Part shown: in pieces, positions 15,491-21,311 of the stretch
Layout of the letters: each line of letters begins with the position of its first letter
Position numbering within the stretch: the first letter of the stretch is position 1
DNA from: Methanobacteriota archaeon
Lineage (GTDB): Archaea; JACRDV01
Length of the DNA stretch: 21,311 bases
Direction: 5' to 3'
NCBI GenBank assembly: GCA_024860865.1
Contig: JACRDV010000069.1
Location: 1 to 21,311 of the forward strand
Position numbers and translations under genes: made by a program
The notes under the pieces: generated by a model
The model's database searches: none
Told to the model about the DNA's origin: nothing
Seen by the model: only the letters and a program-made list of their open reading frames with translations

Positions 15491-16267
15491 CTAAGCGGAT
15501 AATGGCGCTTTAGTATAACAATATATTCCGTATCCTATTTCATTTGAGTTAATAAATAGCCTTGATATTTCCTTTAACTTTAACCTTTGAGAAGGATCAA
15601 TCTTTAGATATCTTAGAAGAATATTAAACGATTCGAAGCCTTCTGTGATAAATATATCAAAAGAATGATCACTTTCCTCAATGAAAATTCCTGCACTTAG
15701 TTCTTTAAACCCAAAATTTTCGAAAAGGCTTCTCCATTCATTGAAAGTGAATGTTTCAAATTTTATTCCAGTTAATCTAGAAATCTTATTTGCCAGCTTT
15801 TCTGATGGTTTTTCAAGCCACGTATATTCTATCACACCGAGACGACCGCGATATTTTAAAATGCGCTTGATTTCAGATAGAGCTCTCTTTAAATCCAGAT
15901 ATATAAGAACAGATTGGGCTATAATAACATCAAAACACTCATTTTTTAAGGGAAGGTCATTCGAATCACAGCGGATGAAATCACAGATTTTCGCTCTATC
16001 CTTAAGTTTTTCCTTTGATCTAGCTATCATTAATGGATTTATATCTGCTCCAATTGCTCTACATCCATACTCTTCAGCAATATTAAGTACAGTTCTTCCG
16101 ATGCCTGCACCTATCTCTAGCACACTACTATCGCTAGAAATTCCGCAATTTTTAACGAGTTTCTTTGTAGCCCAATATCCACCTGGATGAAGCCAAGGTA
16201 AACCTATGTACGCAAGAAGCTCAAAATAAGATAATTTTGTTAATTCTTCAGGCTTAAAAAGCTTCAT
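15491..16267 (-). CDS. Class I SAM-dependent methyltransferase, UbiE-like
   Basis: 258 residues. Motif I is VLEIGAGIGR (49-58), the acidic post-I residue is in GADINPLM (73-80), CDSNDLPL (100-107) is the motif II region, DVIIAQSVLIYLDLKRAL is the motif post-II helix, and RILKYRGRLGVIEYTW is the typical LKPGG-like strand. The fold is that of ubiquinone/menaquinone or small-molecule methyltransferases. The C-terminal third (from about residue 150) is variable and sets the substrate, which cannot be read from the sequence. No partner gene for quinone or lipid synthesis is nearby. The ATG at 16267 has no strong Shine-Dalgarno; an AT-rich region precedes it. It sits inside the PHA locus, but a role in PHA metabolism is not evident. 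Confidence 0.85.
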   Translation of the reverse strand: MKLFKPEELTKLSYFELLAYIGLPWLHPGGYWATKKLVKNCGISSDSSVLEIGAGIGRTVLNIAEEYGCRAIGADINPLMIARSKEKLKDRAKICDFIRCDSNDLPLKNECFDVIIAQSVLIYLDLKRALSEIKRILKYRGRLGVIEYTWLEKPSEKLANKISRLTGIKFETFTFNEWRSLFENFGFKELSAGIFIEESDHSFDIFITEGFESFNILLRYLKIDPSQRLKLKEISRLFINSNEIGYGIYCYTKAPLSA

Positions 16268-16337
16268 ATTTTAACAAATATGCTAATAATTTCATAAAAA
16301 TTTAATAAAAAGATTTTGTTATTCTTTTGGTCAGTTT

Positions 16338-16736
16338 TTACTTTTTGAAGAAGGTATCAAAAGTGTTTGACCAAAGAGAGACCCAGTTTTTATACATGTC
16401 AGTGGGTGCCTTGTGCCATTCACCTGTGAACACATTTGCCAGTTTAAAAGCCTCTTTTGTTGCGTCTATCCCGGAAACCGAGAGCCTAAGACATGTATCG
16501 AGACTTTGGATTGATAACTTTGTCATATCTGCAAAGGGAGCGAAAAAAACTCGCGATGGTCCTGTGACTAAAGCTTCGAACATTGATTTTTGTAGTGATA
16601 TGTTATAATCAACCAAACGTTTTAAATTCTCTACATACTCTTTTTGTACAGCTATGGTTACTTCGAACAGCTTGGCAGAACTTTCTCTTAAAGCATCAAA
16701 GATATCCTTTCCTGCCCTTTCAGGTTTTTCTTCCAT
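16338..16736 (-). CDS. Phasin-like granule protein
   Basis: A 132-residue, all-helical protein. It shows the phasin pattern: an amphipathic helix with KLFEVTIAVQKEYVENLKRL, a YNISLQKSMFEALV segment, and a long helix (FADMTKLSIQSLDTCLRLSV) leading to an aromatic end, MYKNWVSLWSNTFDTFF. Phasins coat PHA granules and control their number and size. The match is of pattern, not of an exact motif, so phasin-like is the safe term. The C-terminal NWVSLWSNTFDTFF recalls the LWxxTYEETF cores of the phaE-like proteins encoded nearby. The ATG at 16736 follows AAGGTG with a spacing of six; a GTG three codons upstream overlaps that site and is less likely. A TATA-like box lies at 16765-16778. Confidence 0.68.
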   Translation of the reverse strand: MEEKPERAGKDIFDALRESSAKLFEVTIAVQKEYVENLKRLVDYNISLQKSMFEALVTGPSRVFFAPFADMTKLSIQSLDTCLRLSVSGIDATKEAFKLANVFTGEWHKAPTDMYKNWVSLWSNTFDTFFKK

Positions 16737-16764
16737 AAATTTCACCTTCTTTTAATCTTTAGCT

Positions 16765-16778
16765 ATTTAAATATAAAA
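16765..16778 (-). promoter_or_regulatory. TATA-like box of the phasin-like gene
   Basis: On the minus strand, TTTTATATTTAAAT about 29-42 bases upstream of the ATG at 16736, which fits an archaeal promoter with a short leader. Confidence 0.5.
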
Positions 16779-17119
16779 CCTTCGAATTCTTTCTCTTAAA
16801 ATATCATGCTTCTATTGTTGCTAACGTCAGATAGCGGATAGATACAGAATTCTTCAAAATTAACATATAATTATATATTTCTAAAATATAAAAATTCTGT
16901 AAATTTTGTTTGCTAATATTCTTTTAAAATTGAAACAACATTTTGAATAAAACAGAGTGCTTTTAAACTACTAGCTCCAAAACCTAAAGAAGTCTACCTG
17001 AAAAACTGTTATCAAAATTTTTTGGAGCATTCCTGAGCTTGCTTTGCATTCTTTTCACTTTGAATTTTTTCTTCGCTCGAATTGCAGTATGGTTCTCTGT
17101 TTACTGGCAAATAGATTAT
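16779..17119. other. AT-rich gap without a gene
   Basis: About 340 bases with stops in all frames. No hairpin, repeat or RNA gene was recognised. It leads into a possible regulator relic. Confidence 0.4.
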
Positions 17120-17403
17120 TTTAAAAGTTCTTGCAATAGCTAGATCGCAACATTGTGGTTTTTCTATTTTTTAATTTTAAAGTAATTACTGGAGCTTTAC
17201 TTAAGAGCATTGAACTAGGTTCTAGCTACTTGTGACTTGCTGCAAGCGAACTATTTCTCAAAGATTTCACTTAAGATTTTGTCATTGCAGAATAATAGTA
17301 ATTTTTGGAATTGTTATTTACCAGCAAAGTTCTTATTGACAAGAAGGATGCTTATAGTCTGACGAAAGGAGAGAAATTTCTAGAACAAAATTCCAATTAC
17401 TGA
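17120..17403 (+). pseudogene. Possible relic of a winged-helix regulator
   Basis: The last frame (17302-17403) reads FLELLFTSKVLIDKKDAYSL then TKGEKFLEQNSNY and a stop. This has the shape of the end of archaeal winged-helix regulators, in which a Y-LEFL-xxxGLI-xxx strand pair is followed by Y-x-LT-x-KG-x-xFL. Upstream, in another frame, ILKVLAIARSQHCGF resembles the first helix of such a domain, but stops and frameshifts separate them. If correct, this is a dead regulator of the neighbouring region. The evidence is one short segment plus a weak one. Confidence 0.35.
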
Positions 17404-17433
17404 TAAAGTCGTCGGACGTTAGTCTTAACCAAG

Positions 17434-17454
17434 TTTAAGTATTTTATTTTAATA
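17434..17454 (+). promoter_or_regulatory. TATA-like element of the aromatic-tagged reductase gene
   Basis: TTTAAGTATTTTATTTTAAT, 13-32 bases before the ATG at 17466; no Shine-Dalgarno is seen, so the gene may be nearly leaderless. Confidence 0.4.
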
Positions 17455-17465
17455 AGTATACCTAC

Positions 17466-18389
17466 ATGTCTGAAAAACAAATGCTAAGCTTCACGCACTA
17501 TTTTCCCAGCATGTATCTTTTTTACTTGTACTCATTCTACTATTATCAGTTTATCAACATTCTAAAACTTACCACTCAAGCACTTATAAAGCAGCATACG
17601 CAACGTGCAAGCCCGGAAGTAAAAAAATTAAGGATACTGGAAGTAAAAAAATTAAGGCTAGAAAACAAGGTTGCAATTATTACAGGTTCAGCAAAAGGAA
17701 TTGGAAGAGAGGCTGCACTGTTATTTGCTGAAGAAGGAGCTAAAGTTGTTGTAATCGACGTTGACGAGGGTGGTAGTGAAACAGCTGAAGAGATCAAAAA
17801 TATGGGCCATGAATCTCTTTTTGTAAAAACAGATGTATGTAACAAAGAACAGGTACAAGATATGGTAAAAAAGGTAGTGGAAAGATTCGGCAAAATAGAT
17901 GTACTGATTAATAATGCTGGGATTATCCGAGATTCTACTCTATTGAAAATGACTGAAGAGCAATGGGATAAAGTTATTGATACAAACCTTAAAGGAGTTT
18001 TTAATTGCACTCAAGCTGTAGCTGAAGTTATGGTTAAACAAGGTTATGGAAAGATAATAAACACTTCTTCTATAGTAGCCCTTTACGGTAATTTTGGGCA
18101 AGCAAATTATGCAGCTTCAAAAGCAGGATTAATTGGATTTACGAAGACGCTAGCAAAAGAACTCGGGAGAAAAGGGATTCGGGTTAATGCAGTTGCACCT
18201 GGATTTGTTCTTACCGATATGGTTCGCAGTGTTCCGGAGAAAGTTCTTGAAATGGTCAAAGAAAAAACACCAATAGGTAGATTGGGTCAACCAAAAGATA
18301 TTGCCAATGTATATCTATTTTTAGCTTCAGATGAATCAGATTATATTAATGGGGCTGTACTTTCTGTTGATGGTGGATTAACCCTGTAA
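17466..18389 (+). CDS. SDR-family 3-oxoacyl/acetoacetyl-CoA reductase with aromatic N-terminal extension
   Basis: A 307-residue protein. Residues 66-307 are a complete FabG/PhaB-type short-chain dehydrogenase: TGSAKGIG (73-80), NNAG (149-152), Ser202, YAASK with Tyr215 and Lys219, and SVDGGLTL at the end. Acetoacetyl-CoA or 3-oxoacyl-CoA reduction with NAD(P)H is expected; VVVIDVDEG after beta-2 has Asp, which favours NADH over NADPH. Residues 1-65 are unusual: MSEKQ, then YFPSMYLFYLYSFYYY and a helix, then a linker containing two copies of EVKKLR from a 24-bp DNA repeat. The same start and aromatic block occur in the 76-residue protein at 15236-15466, so the extension is real. No other ATG lies before the Rossmann strand. 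The segment may anchor the enzyme to a membrane or granule. Confidence 0.82.
   Translation: MSEKQMLSFTHYFPSMYLFYLYSFYYYQFINILKLTTQALIKQHTQRASPEVKKLRILEVKKLRLENKVAIITGSAKGIGREAALLFAEEGAKVVVIDVDEGGSETAEEIKNMGHESLFVKTDVCNKEQVQDMVKKVVERFGKIDVLINNAGIIRDSTLLKMTEEQWDKVIDTNLKGVFNCTQAVAEVMVKQGYGKIINTSSIVALYGNFGQANYAASKAGLIGFTKTLAKELGRKGIRVNAVAPGFVLTDMVRSVPEKVLEMVKEKTPIGRLGQPKDIANVYLFLASDESDYINGAVLSVDGGLTL
17615..17657 (+). repeat. Tandem 24-bp repeat in the reductase linker
   Basis: GGAAGTAAAAAAATTAAGG occurs at 17615-17633 and again at 17639-17657, period 24 bp, giving EVKKLRIL then EVKKLRL in the linker between the aromatic segment and the SDR core. The period is in frame, so copy number could change linker length. 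Confidence 0.85.
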
Positions 18390-18826
18390 ATGATTTTTAA
18401 ATTTTTTAATTAATTACTACTTCTCATTTGTTTTTATTTTTTTAAAAAGACAAATTAAGTTTTTTTAGAAATAGTTTATGAATTGCTTATCAAAAATTAT
18501 TTTTTCATATGATTTATTGGATTAACTTTTAATTCAAGATTATGTTAGCTCAATTTATGAAAAAAATAAAAGCCAGAAAAAGAAAACGCTGCTGCAGTCA
18601 GAAAAAGCAATTTGAAGAAAGCATAGCTCTTAAAGACGAATACGATCAAATTTTGCCTATATAACTACATTCATACGTTGTTAAAATCTCTGAGAGAAAC
18701 AATACGCGTAGTTTAAATTTTATGCATTCAATTTTTTAGAGTTATATATGTTCGTGAGAGGCAAAATTTTGTTGATTTTCGAAGGGCGTTCAATTTTTAA
18801 AAGATGTGTATATCCCTTAAGGATAG
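18390..18826. other. AT-rich region with a possible 40-codon frame
   Basis: T-runs just after the reductase stop (18423-18445) probably terminate it. A frame at 18542-18664 (ATG, 40 codons) encodes a very basic start (KKIKARKRKRCC) and a short acidic end (EESIALKDEYDQILPI). It has no Shine-Dalgarno and may be a fragment. Otherwise I see nothing here. Confidence 0.3.
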
Positions 18827-18867
18827 CGGGCTCGCTGGGATTTGAACCCGGACTATACCACGGACCC
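18827..18867 (-). pseudogene. tRNA remnant lacking the anticodon arm
   Basis: On the minus strand: acceptor 5' half GGGTCCG, TGGTATAGTCCGG, then directly GTTCAAATCCC and an acceptor 3' half CGAGCCC and G. Compared with the tRNA at 19837-19952, everything between the CCGG of the D-loop and the CCGG of the T-stem is missing. The acceptor stem has one mismatch and one G-T pair, and the T-stem one mismatch, so it is decaying. It cannot work as a normal tRNA. Confidence 0.8.
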
Positions 18868-18989
18868 ACATTATGAGCTTATACAGCTTCTGTTTAAAGA
18901 GCATCAAAAGAGTCCATACAAAATTTCATGTTTTTTACAATTGTAGCTTAGATAATAGCTCAAACAATATCTGGGTAACCAGAAAAGTG
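18868..18989. other. Spacer
   Basis: 122 bases between the tRNA remnant and the vapC stop; no feature recognised. Confidence 0.3.
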
Positions 18990-19400
18990 TCAATACCGTT
19001 GAATATCTATTTTTATGACTTCTTTTATTAGCTCGAAGTGTTTTATATTTCTTGTAACAACAGTGCTGTAGCCGTTGTTTAAAGCTACTGCAGCTGTTAT
19101 CGCGTCTGCGCCGACTTCCCTTCCACTTCTCAACAGAGTGCCGCCTATTTCTGAAGCCTTTAGAGCATCTCTATATTTAAAATCTAAAATTTCCACCCTG
19201 TTGAAAGCTTTATCTAATTTTTCTTTAATCTTCTTGCGAGTTTTATCATCCTTAACGGCAAATGCCCCGATATAAGCTTCAAAAACATTGAGCACGGTTG
19301 TAGCTGCACCCCCCTCCTCATCTATTTTTTGAGTTATATCGCGAATTGCATCTGGATTTTTAATCAAGTCCACAAAATAAGTTGTGTCAAGGCAAATCAT
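18990..19400 (-). CDS. vapC: VapC toxin, PIN-domain ribonuclease
   Basis: A 136-residue PIN-domain nuclease that cuts RNA, often tRNA, when freed from its antitoxin. The metal-binding acids are in place: Asp5 in CLDTTYFVDL, Glu41 in NVFEAY and Asp99 in GADAITAAVAL. The last position is in VTRNIKHF, where the fourth acidic residue is replaced by Asn118, as in many archaeal VapC proteins. Length is normal. Its ATG overlaps the last codon and stop of the upstream antitoxin gene by four bases, so the two are translationally coupled. The pair lies between two copies of a tRNA sequence. Confidence 0.93.
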   Translation of the reverse strand: MICLDTTYFVDLIKNPDAIRDITQKIDEEGGAATTVLNVFEAYIGAFAVKDDKTRKKIKEKLDKAFNRVEILDFKYRDALKASEIGGTLLRSGREVGADAITAAVALNNGYSTVVTRNIKHFELIKEVIKIDIQRY

Positions 19401-19627
19401 AGTGCAAAGCCTTGTTTAAATTCTTCATCTAGCTTAGCTCTTATCTTCTTCACTGAGTTTTCATATTCAGATACTTCTCTAAGCTCAGAATGCAAATCCA
19501 GAATCTCGCTAAGCGTGGCTTTTTTCTTGGTTAACCTTTTTATCACGTCAGAGAAACTCTCGTCCTTAAGCTTCATGTTGCGTAAAAGCTTATAGGCATC
19601 ATCAGAAAGCGAAATAGTTTTTGTCAT
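19397..19627 (-). CDS. vapB: VapB antitoxin, DUF217/COG1753 type
   Basis: A 76-residue protein that begins MTKTISLSDDAYKLLRNMKL, the N-terminal DNA-binding segment of the archaeal VapB family COG1753, with SFSDVIKRL as the second helix. The C-terminal half (SEYENSVKKIRAKLDEEF) should wrap around VapC. The ATG at 19627 is chosen over a GTG six codons upstream because homology starts there, and because the GTG lies within the operator palindrome. There is no Shine-Dalgarno; a TATA-like box at 19646-19659 suggests a leaderless transcript. Confidence 0.9.
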   Translation of the reverse strand: MTKTISLSDDAYKLLRNMKLKDESFSDVIKRLTKKKATLSEILDLHSELREVSEYENSVKKIRAKLDEEFKQGFAL

Positions 19628-19634
19628 GTATGTG

Positions 19635-19659
19635 TATGTGCGCACATATATATTTAAAA
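19635..19659 (-). promoter_or_regulatory. vapBC promoter with a perfect palindromic operator
   Basis: TATGTGCGCACATA (19635-19648) is a perfect 14-bp palindrome between the TATA-like run TTTAAATATATA (19646-19659, minus strand) and the vapB ATG. A further TATGTG half-site sits directly next to it toward the gene. This is where a VapB-VapC complex would bind to repress its own operon. Confidence 0.65.
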
Positions 19660-19836
19660 GTTTTGAGTTTGCCTAAATGGCGCTTTTTAAGTTTGCTATC
19701 CGCGTTGTTGTCCACGACCTACTCAGACGACCCGTTAGTCATCTCTCTTGATGTCTAATACCTGATCACCTAAGAGTGCTGCACTTCTTTATGAAAAATA
19801 TGCTCTATAACTGCTCAATTCATAGATTTAGTATAG
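19660..19836. other. Spacer between vapB and tRNA gene
   Basis: About 180 bases, no gene. GCTATCCGC at 19696-19704 recurs as a reverse complement near 16832 and 14644 (GCGGATA); too short to interpret. Confidence 0.3.
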
Positions 19837-19952
19837 CGGGCCCGCCGGGATTTGAACCCGGGTCACGGGGTATCTCCCGAAGACCGAATTCAGGCAGTAG
19901 AAATTTTTTCTAACTGTGCCCCGTATGCTAGTCCGGACTATACCACGGGCCC
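19837..19952 (-). tRNA. tRNA gene of Glu/Asp-like body with about 41 extra bases in the anticodon region; isotype unassigned
   Basis: Minus strand, 116 bases. Acceptor GGGCCCG pairs with CGGGCCC (7 of 7), discriminator G, CCA not encoded. The T-arm is CCGGG-TTCAAAT-CCCGG. The D-arm TGGTATAGTCCGGACTAGCAT closely resembles archaeal tRNA-Glu/Asp but has an A-C mismatch in the D-stem. The anticodon stem is CGGGG/CCCCG with a four-base variable loop TGAC. Between the stem halves lie 48 bases instead of 7, so about 41 are intronic. The insert contains the hairpin CAGT(T)AGAAA-AAA-TTTCTACTG. With a single intron no placement gives U at position 33, so two introns or a decayed loop are possible. Discriminator G favours Asp, but the anticodon cannot be assigned from the sequence alone. 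Confidence 0.75.
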
Positions 19953-20196
19953 AGCAAGATTTTTCCTAACTTAACTTATGTTAGCCTTCCTAAAAATCCT
20001 ATGCCTAGCCAAGGGATGAATTTTGGAGCTCTTAAATATTTTCAATGTTGATTGCTGGGCTTAGTTCCATTCTCAATCTGGCCTAATTTAACTTAAATTA
20101 AGCAATCTTTACCTCTTTTGTTTTTTCATTTACAGTTACTAGATTTCTTTGTCCTTATGCCACATTTGCCAATTTTGGTTTTTAACTTCATTTTCT
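19953..20196. other. Spacer without a gene
   Basis: 244 AT-rich bases upstream of the tRNA; no frame, hairpin or repeat worth naming. Confidence 0.3.
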
Positions 20197-20556
20197 CTAT
20201 TTATAAATTTTCGAATCATAATTATTATAATCTGGATTCGAATAATTCAATTTCATAAGCTCTTTATTTCGGTAAAAGGGAATGGAGGGAATGGAAGAAG
20301 CTTTATCTACTAAGTTAGATGCAAGCTCGAAAGTTAAAGGATTGCTCAGAATTTCATTTGTAGATATAATTTTTTTATCCAAGGCTAATGTAGCAGCAGC
20401 ATAGTGAGAATCAAAAAAAGAAAGACCATAATGTTGGCGCAAATAAACGCTGCTAATAACGATATTCGGAGTCAATGGAAGAAATTCGATATTAGGAATT
20501 GCAGCTAAACTTATCAAATCCTTTGGAAGATTTTTTTCAAATCCTTCACTTTTATA
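20197..20556 (-). pseudogene. PIN-domain protein fragment
   Basis: The frame (best start TTG at 20517, open to about 20556) holds only the second half of a PIN domain: IVISSVYLRQHYGLSFFDSH, with the third acidic residue Asp36, then YAAATLALDKKIISTNE, the strand carrying the last polar residue. The N-terminal strand with the first Asp and the Glu helix are missing, so it should be inactive. A tail of about 40 residues rich in Asn and Tyr follows (KLNYSNPDYNNYDSKIYK). No antitoxin gene is next to it on the same strand. Confidence 0.6.
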
Positions 20557-20742
20557 TATTATTTAAATTTAAAATTCAAATGAAATACTAATTTTGGTTT
20601 CATCACATTATGTCATAGACCATAGTTTAATAACTAGAGAAGTTGAAGGTGTATCTCCTGATGAGAAAGAATCTGAAGACTGAAAACAGTAGCAAAATCT
20701 TTTTCATTCTTCTTCTAACCTTACAAGCAGCTCATTAAAAAA
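20557..20742. other. AT-rich gap with short open fragments
   Basis: A short plus-strand fragment at 20612-20683 (VIDHSLITREVEGVSPDEKE then SED and a stop) looks protein-like but has no start. No complete gene is seen. Confidence 0.3.
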
Positions 20743-20898
20743 ATGAAAAATATTTTTCAAAGTAACGCCTATCCGATATATGATTTCTTGTTCTTCAAAG
20801 AAAGTAGCAAAGAAAAAGTGCCTCTTCATTTTCAATATGAAGTTATAAAAAAAGGAAAGAGCGTTTTTTCAAAGGAAGTCAAAGATAAGGTTATATAG
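20743..20898 (+). pseudogene. Possible nucleotidyltransferase-like fragment
   Basis: A 51-codon frame from ATG. YDFLFFKESSKEKVPLHFQY then EVIKKGKSVFSK resembles the C-terminal part of archaeal minimal nucleotidyltransferases (MNT/MenT class), where a D-[VFL]-x-x-F strand is followed by PLHxQYEVIKKGK. The N-terminal GSxxxG-D-x-D catalytic part is absent, so this would be a remnant. The match is from memory and short. Confidence 0.4.
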
Positions 20899-20921
20899 TA
20901 TTTTAGTAACAAATCCCTTTA

Positions 20922-21191
20922 GTGATAAAATTGGCTCAAATAAAAATAGTCGCTCCAGAACATTTGGTCAATAAATTTAAGCAAATCGTTGTCATAAAAC
21001 ACGGAAAATTGGAACTCGGTGCAGAGGGTGAAGAAGCCATTAGGCTTTACGTTCAAAAACACGAACAACTGCTCAAGGGGCCCTGCCCTCCAGAAGCTGA
21101 TCCTCTAAATAAGATAATTGGAATCGCCAAGTCTAAATTAAAAACAAATGTACTCAAGGATTTAAAAAAGTTAGATAGTGGCGAACTTTGA
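20922..21191 (+). CDS. Putative VapB-like antitoxin (ribbon-helix-helix type)
   Basis: An 89-residue protein starting at GTG (20922) or TTG (20931, MAQIKIVAPEHLVNKFKQIV). A beta-strand and helix pattern at the start, with LGAEGEEAIRLYVQKHEQLL, fits a ribbon-helix-helix or related antitoxin; the C-terminal part (DPLNKIIGIAKSKLKTNVLK) would bind the toxin. The TTGA overlap with a PIN-domain gene downstream supports an antitoxin role. There is no Shine-Dalgarno; TTATATAGTATTTT at about 20890-20904 is TATA-like. Confidence 0.65.
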   Translation: MIKLAQIKIVAPEHLVNKFKQIVVIKHGKLELGAEGEEAIRLYVQKHEQLLKGPCPPEADPLNKIIGIAKSKLKTNVLKDLKKLDSGEL

Positions 21192-21311
21192 TATTCATTG
21201 ACACAACTGTTTGGGCAAGCGATAAACAGAAATGATGAACTTTATTCATCTAGTAAAGCAATTATAGAATCAATTTTAAAGGGAAAGCTTCCTCTGGCTT
21301 TGACCACAGAC
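21188..21311 (+). pseudogene. VapC-like PIN toxin, frameshifted and cut by the window end
   Basis: TTG at 21188 overlaps the antitoxin stop. It reads LIFIDTTVWASDK, the first PIN strand with its metal-binding Asp, then reaches a stop at 21233-21235. Skipping one base near 21227 (a C in GATAAACAGAAAT) restores a good frame, RNDELYSSSKAIIESILKGK and LPLALTTD, which matches a PIN protein to the edge of the window. So the gene is probably broken by a single-base insertion, unless the base is a sequencing error. Confidence 0.6.

Noticed and set aside
15681-16190. 169-codon plus-strand frame opposite the methyltransferase
   Set aside because: The minus strand has clear methyltransferase motifs; the plus frame has no recognisable domain and follows the codon structure of the opposite gene.
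17576-18010. 144-codon minus-strand frame inside the second reductase gene
   Set aside because: Antisense shadow of an SDR with full motifs.
19838-19952. Calling the tRNA tRNA-Pro from the TTCGGGA segment
   Set aside because: Using TTCGGGA as the loop leaves only two good stem pairs and an eight-base variable loop, while CGGGG/CCCCG gives a normal stem and variable loop.

Overview
This is a low-GC archaeal window. The archaeal assignment rests on an Alba chromatin protein, a ThiD-ThiN fusion, an archaeal-type aspartate-semialdehyde dehydrogenase, a COG2521-type methyltransferase, a homologue of methanogenesis marker protein 12, VapBC pairs, TATA-like boxes close to start codons and a tRNA gene with an insertion in its anticodon region. 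The mix of the DAP lysine route, a methanogenesis-marker gene and polyhydroxyalkanoate (PHA) genes would fit an uncultured TACK lineage such as Bathyarchaeia, but that placement is a guess.

Bases 1-7260 (plus strand) are housekeeping genes: the end of a coiled-coil protein, thiDN, a methyltransferase overlapping it by ATGA, then a lysine cluster dapA-dapB-ferredoxin-asd, Alba with a terminator, and the marker 12-like gene. An alpha/beta hydrolase (7307-8095) leads into the next region.

Bases 8100-18400 look like a PHA granule locus. The minus strand carries a class III PHA synthase (phaC), a PhaE-like subunit with the typical PhaE tail, two more proteins built from repeats of a PhaE-like module (3 and about 4 copies), a biosynthetic thiolase (phaA type) and a small phasin-like protein. 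The plus strand carries two short-chain dehydrogenases of acetoacetyl-CoA reductase/FabG type. One has an extra helical insertion. The other has an aromatic N-terminal segment that also occurs as a free-standing 76-residue protein encoded 2.2 kb upstream. Thiolase and reductase would make 3-hydroxyacyl-CoA, PhaC/PhaE would polymerise it, and the modular PhaE-like proteins and phasin would coat or organise the granule. The aromatic segment may bring the reductase to the granule or the membrane. An IS630-type transposase relic and a degraded regulator-like relic interrupt the locus.

Bases 18400-21311 are an accessory, decaying region: a VapBC pair with a palindromic operator, a tRNA gene with about 41 extra bases in its anticodon arm, a 41-bp remnant of the same tRNA lacking the anticodon arm about 1 kb away, PIN and nucleotidyltransferase fragments, and a second VapB-like/VapC pair whose VapC is frameshifted and cut by the window end.

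The most unusual content is the expanded PhaE-module family, with nearly identical DNA blocks shared among paralogues, and the putative aromatic targeting segment shared by a reductase and a small protein.
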